A stretch of DNA of 20,648 nucleotides, taken from IMG/VR virus record IMGVR_UViG_3300005528_000251, positions 1 through 20,648 of that record; one strand, given 5' to 3'. The position numbers and the translations under genes were made by a program. The first letter of the stretch is position 1. The number at the start of each line of letters is the position of its first letter. Below the pieces are notes generated by a model that did not search any database, was not told where the DNA came from, and saw only the letters and a list, made by a program, of their open reading frames with translations. This DNA comes from a virus. Shown here in pieces: positions 17,866 to 20,648 of this stretch.

Positions 17866-18019
17866 ATATGGAGAGATACCTGAGAATTTCAGCTGGGAAG
17901 CATGGAGAAAAGAGAATGAGCTTAAACAAACTGAGAGAGAAGAAATTAGCTCAAATAGGGAGGAAGTGGATAATAGAAGGCAATCTGATCAAGAGAAGTC
18001 TGCTGAACATGTATCCTGA
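17834..18019 (+). CDS. Possible 61-residue protein, overlapping frame A
   Basis: 61 residues from ATG 17834, beginning MKEIYIDLMNKYGEIPENFS and becoming very charged (QTEREEISSNREEVDNRRQS). The first 30 residues look like a normal folded segment (YIDLMNKYGEIPENFSWEAW). The charged C-terminal half overlaps frame B at 17916-18059, in which the protein looks better formed. So either there are two overlapping genes or one protein made by a +1 frameshift. It overlaps the end of the previous gene by 32 bases. Confidence 0.45.
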   Translation: MKEIYIDLMNKYGEIPENFSWEAWRKENELKQTEREEISSNREEVDNRRQSDQEKSAEHVS

Positions 18020-18059
18020 TTTTAATAGTAAACCAATAAATCCTGAAGAAGGTGATTAA
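17916..18059 (+). CDS. Possible 47-residue protein, overlapping frame B
   Basis: 47 residues from ATG 17916 (MSLNKLREKKLAQIGRKWII) with a basic helix and a short ending MYPDFNSKPINPEEGD. The stop lies 2 bases before the next gene, which supports it as the genuine final frame here. It is offset +1 from frame A, and the two overlap by 104 bases. Confidence 0.45.
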   Translation: MSLNKLREKKLAQIGRKWIIEGNLIKRSLLNMYPDFNSKPINPEEGD

Positions 18060-18061
18060 TT

Positions 18062-18478
18062 ATGAAGACAATTTTATTAGTATTAGCATTAGCATTTGGT
18101 ACAAGTACATTTGCACAAATTGAAGTAACAGAAACCGTTAAACCAGAAAGCATCTATTTACATGCAATGGGATTTCATGGTTTGTATAAGACTAAGTTGA
18201 ATGATTCTACTTACATCTATAGTATGACATTCAGAGACTCTCAGTATCAACAGATTAGTGTATTTGAAACTATATACTTTGAGACAAAGGATGATATGAA
18301 GCAGTTCTTTAATATCATACTTGGAGTAATAGAAACTAAAGAAGATAAGACACTTAAGTTTCTAGATCAAACAGTAGATGTAAGATTTGTTACAAATGTA
18401 ATTAGAGTATATGAAGGTGATGCCTATTGTTATTTCAATAAGAAATGGGCTCAGAAATGCTTGGATGCCTTACAATGA
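18062..18478 (+). CDS. Secreted protein, 138 residues
   Basis: 138 residues. Signal peptide MKTILLVLALAFGTSTFAQ ending in FAQ, as in many Bacteroidota secreted proteins. The mature domain is a beta-rich small domain (SIYLHAMGFHGLYKTKLND, YIYSMTFRDSQYQQISVFET) followed by a helical part (MKQFFNIILGVIETK) and a Cys-x-x-x-Lys-Lys-Trp-Ala-x-x-Cys end. No named family. It could act in the envelope or outside. The stop overlaps the start of the next gene (ATGA). Confidence 0.8.
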   Translation: MKTILLVLALAFGTSTFAQIEVTETVKPESIYLHAMGFHGLYKTKLNDSTYIYSMTFRDSQYQQISVFETIYFETKDDMKQFFNIILGVIETKEDKTLKFLDQTVDVRFVTNVIRVYEGDAYCYFNKKWAQKCLDALQ

Positions 18479-18750
18479 TTAGATTCCTAAAATACCTAGT
18501 GGTGTGGGTAAGTCAAAACTTATCCATACCCTTCTGGGTAGTAGGTCATGTACATCTTACTACAAATGTATATGAGGATATATATGAGATTATAACATCA
18601 TTTGGTCTTAACATAATTGTAGCCACTGGATTTATAATTGAGTATTTTGATAATCGTAAAAAGAAGAAACATGAGGTGGACAGAGCAAGAAACAGCAAGG
18701 TTAGCATATCTAGTGGACAAGTTCTTAAAAGAAGGATCCCACGTAAGTGA
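18475..18750 (+). CDS. Small membrane protein, 91 residues
   Basis: 91 residues from ATG 18475 (MIRFLKYLVVWVSQNLSIPF), chosen because it overlaps the previous stop as ATGA; a further ATG at 18445 lies inside the previous gene. Two hydrophobic stretches are visible (about 5-26 and 42-61, ending GFIIEYF), then a very basic tail (DNRKKKKHEVDRARN). The last 80 bases overlap the SANT-like gene B, which starts at 18671, a long overlap for this genome. The tail may be partly artefactual, or the overlap is real and both are translated. Confidence 0.65.
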   Translation: MIRFLKYLVVWVSQNLSIPFWVVGHVHLTTNVYEDIYEIITSFGLNIIVATGFIIEYFDNRKKKKHEVDRARNSKVSISSGQVLKRRIPRK

Positions 18751-18997
18751 TGCCTGTGAGAAAGCTGCTCCATTAATGCAAAGAAGTTATAACTCCTGTC
18801 ACAGTAGATATGCTTACAAAGTAAAGTACAAAGAGGAATACTACATTGAACTCTACAAGAGTTACTCTAAAGAACACAAGAATAAAAATTATACTATTTT
18901 TGTGAATGACAAAGAGGTTGAGATAGTAGTATCAGAACCTACTTTCATAGTAGCAAAAGATGGTGATAATACAATCACTATAAGAATTAGAGAATAA
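18671..18997 (+). CDS. Myb/SANT-like DNA-binding protein B
   Basis: 108 residues from ATG 18671. The first 50 residues (MRWTEQETARLAYLVDKFLK, then SDACEKAAPLMQRSYNSCHS) follow the Myb/SANT pattern of the protein at 13813: W-T-x-E start, A-x-x-A-A-x, and a third helix containing 'S-x-N-S-C'. The C-terminal part has short beta strands (NYTIFVNDKEVEIVVSEPTF, NTITIRIRE), as in protein A. A paralogue of protein A in layout, though sequence identity is low. Likely binds DNA. It overlaps the membrane gene by 80 bases and lies just before the tRNA. Confidence 0.65.
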   Translation: MRWTEQETARLAYLVDKFLKEGSHVSDACEKAAPLMQRSYNSCHSRYAYKVKYKEEYYIELYKSYSKEHKNKNYTIFVNDKEVEIVVSEPTFIVAKDGDNTITIRIRE

Positions 18998-19010
18998 TTC
19001 TACCCAATAT

Positions 19011-19085
19011 GGGTCTGTAGCATAACTGGATAATGCAACACTCTTCTAAAGTGTAGATTGATGGGTTCGAATCCCTCCAGACCCT
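19011..19085 (+). tRNA. tRNA-Arg (anticodon UCU)
   Basis: Acceptor GGGTCTG/CAGACCC (7 pairs); D arm GCAT/ATGC; anticodon stem ACACT/AGTGT with loop CTTCTAA, hence anticodon TCT; T loop TTCGAAT; discriminator T; no encoded CCA. It reads AGA and AGG, the main Arg codons in this window. The T stem is weak: ATGGG against CCCTC has only three pairs, with T-T and A-C mismatches. It is a complete, probably functional gene, the only tRNA in the window. Confidence 0.93.
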
Positions 19086-19107
19086 CTTTAATCCCTAAAT
19101 AAATAAT

Positions 19108-19629
19108 ATGAATAAACAAGTGATTAGTTTTAAATCAAGTGTAGTTATTGTAGGTTGTATGATTGCAGCATTTACAATTTTAAGTATGACAAAGCCACCA
19201 GTGGTTATTGAAAAAGTAAAAACAGTTACTGTGTACAAGGATAAGATCATACATCCTGAGATACCAGAGTTAACTAAAGAAAATGTGATGAGTTATCTTA
19301 AGGAATTAAATGTTAAGTTTCCTCACATTGTTCTTGCACAAGCCATTATAGAGTCTGGTACATTCACATCAAAGATCTGTAAAAAGAATAACAATCTCTT
19401 TGGTATGAGAGAGGCTAGATTGCGTATCAGTAATAATCTAGGTACTCAATTTGGTCATGCAGTATATAGCAATTGGATGGAGTCTGTAGTTGATTATGCA
19501 TTATATCAGGCTACTTATTTATCTGATTGTAAGACAGAAAGTCAATATTATTCATATCTTGCAGATAGTTATGCGGCAGGTCCAAGGTATTCAGTTGCAG
19601 TTAAAAAGATTGCTGACAAACTTAAGTGA
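19108..19629 (+). CDS. Membrane-anchored glucosaminidase-type cell-wall hydrolase
   Basis: 173 residues. A short N-terminal cytoplasmic tail and a hydrophobic segment (SVVIVGCMIAAFTILSM, about 11-27) act as signal or anchor. The catalytic part begins at about 70: HIVLAQAIIESGTFTSKICK, with Glu82 in I-E-S-G as the likely catalytic acid; NNNLFGM (94-100), a family motif; then GHAVYSNWMESVVDYALYQA and YYSYLADSYAAGPRYSVAVK. This matches the glucosaminidase/GH73 fold (FlgJ C-domain-like), which cuts the peptidoglycan sugar chain. The role is lysis or cell-wall entry. It follows the tRNA by 23 bases, and a hairpin follows its stop. Confidence 0.9.
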   Translation: MNKQVISFKSSVVIVGCMIAAFTILSMTKPPVVIEKVKTVTVYKDKIIHPEIPELTKENVMSYLKELNVKFPHIVLAQAIIESGTFTSKICKKNNNLFGMREARLRISNNLGTQFGHAVYSNWMESVVDYALYQATYLSDCKTESQYYSYLADSYAAGPRYSVAVKKIADKLK

Positions 19630-19654
19630 GATAGTCTTCTTGATAATTATCTCA
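19627..19654 (+). terminator. Hairpin overlapping the glucosaminidase stop codon
   Basis: TGAGATA (19627-19633, containing the stop) pairs with TATCTCA (19648-19654), followed by TGTCTTT. Modest strength. Confidence 0.55.
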
Positions 19655-19688
19655 TGTCTTTACAATGATAATCACTAAATTATAACCT

Positions 19689-19916
19689 ATGAAAGTAGAT
19701 GTGATTTTAAATGGTACAACAAGGATTGTACTTATTCCTGAAAATGATGTAGAAAGTGCTATACTAAGTACTATAGCTAAGATGAATTTAGAAGCTACTA
19801 GTATTTCTCAACACACTCAAATCTTAGATAAGGTTGTACAGGAAGCATTAGTTATTGGTCCTAAAAAGATTAGGGATGGTGAAACCTCACAACAGCCTGC
19901 TAGCCAGGATAACTAA
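19689..19916 (+). CDS. Hypothetical 75-residue protein
   Basis: 75 residues. Two beta strands (MKVDVILNGTTRIVLIP) are followed by helices (DVESAILSTIAKMNLEATSI, TQILDKVVQEALV) and a Gln-rich tail (SQQPASQDN). No family recognised. Its end overlaps the start of the next gene by 41 bases. Confidence 0.7.
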   Translation: MKVDVILNGTTRIVLIPENDVESAILSTIAKMNLEATSISQHTQILDKVVQEALVIGPKKIRDGETSQQPASQDN

Positions 19917-20319
19917 TGTAGAGATACTCAAAAAACTTCGTAAACTTACAGGGAAGATAGTAAAAGAGCATTTTGAAATGACTCTTGCATCTGACAAACA
20001 AACAAATTATTTATGGTGGAGTTACATGAATGGTACTAAAGCAGGTACTGTAAGTGACTTTATATTTATCTGTGAAATAAACTTATTATTATCTTTGGGA
20101 CTTGTTACAGAAGAACAAAGGGATACACTAGGATCTATGTTCTCATCTGAGGATCAAGATAACATTTACATGGCACTACTTTCTATTGAGCAACTTAGAG
20201 AATCTAGGATTAAAACTCATGGTGAGTATGACAGTAAAGAACCTAATGTTTCTCCTGAGTTATTGTCTGTAGTATTAGATTACCCAGTACAAATAATTAG
20301 AAGGTTTTTAGTAAAATGA
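19876..20319 (+). CDS. Hypothetical 147-residue protein
   Basis: 147 residues from the ATG at 19876 (the frame opens at 19855, which would add 7 residues). Helical throughout (EILKKLRKLTGKIVKEHFEM, SDFIFICEINLLLSLGLVTE, YMALLSIEQLRESRIK). The start lies inside the previous gene, and in-frame choice is not certain; the region before ITNVEIL may not be translated. The stop overlaps the next start (ATGA). No family recognised. Confidence 0.65.
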   Translation: MVKPHNSLLARITNVEILKKLRKLTGKIVKEHFEMTLASDKQTNYLWWSYMNGTKAGTVSDFIFICEINLLLSLGLVTEEQRDTLGSMFSSEDQDNIYMALLSIEQLRESRIKTHGEYDSKEPNVSPELLSVVLDYPVQIIRRFLVK

Positions 20320-20546
20320 CAGATGAAGAAGACAGAGCTGATGAGCTCTACCACTTTGCATACAAATTATTCTATACCATAGACCCAAAGACAGCACATG
20401 AGAATTCAAAATCATGTGCTGTTGGTATAGCTGAGTTCTTAAAAGAAGAGCACATCTATACCAATGATCAAACAAATTATGGTAGAAGAAGTATTAGAAT
20501 GAGACAGTTCTATGATGATGTCATTGAAAAAATAAATGAGCTATGA
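20316..20546 (+). CDS. Hypothetical 76-residue protein
   Basis: 76 residues, acidic start (MTDEEDRADELYHFAYKLF), helical, ending RMRQFYDDVIEKINEL, with a middle segment AVGIAEFLKEEHIY. It is joined to both neighbours by ATGA overlaps. No family recognised. Confidence 0.7.
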   Translation: MTDEEDRADELYHFAYKLFYTIDPKTAHENSKSCAVGIAEFLKEEHIYTNDQTNYGRRSIRMRQFYDDVIEKINEL

Positions 20547-20648
20547 AAGAAATAGAAATTATAGAAGAAGAGTTTGATAGAATTGATGTGCCTATTGAAG
20601 AAAGTGGTGACAAAACAGATTACTATTACTATAAGTTTGATCTTAATG
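20543..20648 (+). CDS. Start of a further gene, cut by the window edge
   Basis: Begins MKEIEIIEEEFDRIDVPIEE, is very acidic and Tyr-rich, and continues past the end of the window. Its start shares bases with the previous stop (ATGA), so it is the next gene of the same operon. Too little is present to name it. Confidence 0.6.
   Translation, partial: MKEIEIIEEEFDRIDVPIEESGDKTDYYYYKFDLN

Overview
The window looks like part of the genome of a tailed, lytic-type bacteriophage of a Bacteroidota host, probably a flavobacterium. The DNA is AT-rich and nearly all of it is small, tightly packed genes. Shine-Dalgarno sites are absent, several promoters match the Bacteroidota -7 box TAnnTTTG, and secreted proteins carry typical host-style signal peptides ending in AQ. 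A tail fibre, a SANT-type DNA-binding pair, ThyX, an SF2 helicase, an HNH protein, a muramidase-type enzyme and a lone tRNA all fit a phage. A relationship to crAss-like phages is possible, but no hallmark gene (portal, terminase, virion RNA polymerase) is in view to prove it.

Positions 1-4906 are transcribed leftward and look like a virion/late module. They hold a 683-residue collagen-like and YadA-like tail fibre with two small neighbours, a GroES-like co-chaperonin, a chain of start/stop-overlapping small genes, a conserved 210-residue protein and an HExxH metallopeptidase. Most units end in a strong hairpin. Three of them share a second motif set: TATATTTG just after the stop codon, and in two cases CTTACCTAA (TTAGGTAAG on the gene strand) next to the terminator.

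Positions 4907-5052 form the divergent switch region. They contain two 16-base direct repeats and a short GC-rich stretch.

Positions 5053-7510 are an unusual array of tiny one-gene cassettes. Each is introduced by the motif AACAGCTC(A/T), placed 32-54 bases before a start codon, and most are closed by a rho-independent terminator. The motif occurs eight times here and I saw it nowhere else. The last copy precedes about 300 untranslated bases.

Positions 7983-8538 hold no gene but many mutually consistent helices and a final U-tract hairpin. This is the best candidate in the window for an undescribed large structured RNA. A second untranslated, repeat-bearing region lies at 10375-10661.

Positions 8539-20648 are a rightward early/middle region. 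They contain two larger unknown proteins, many small genes (some with SSB-like EIPF tails), a MazG-like protein, ThyX, an HNH protein, a DEVH helicase, a ClpS-like N-degron adaptor, secreted proteins, tRNA-Arg(UCU) and a glucosaminidase. Together they suggest nucleotide and DNA metabolism plus takeover of host proteolysis (ClpS) and folding (GroES). Assignments of small genes are from reading the sequence only; no database search was run.
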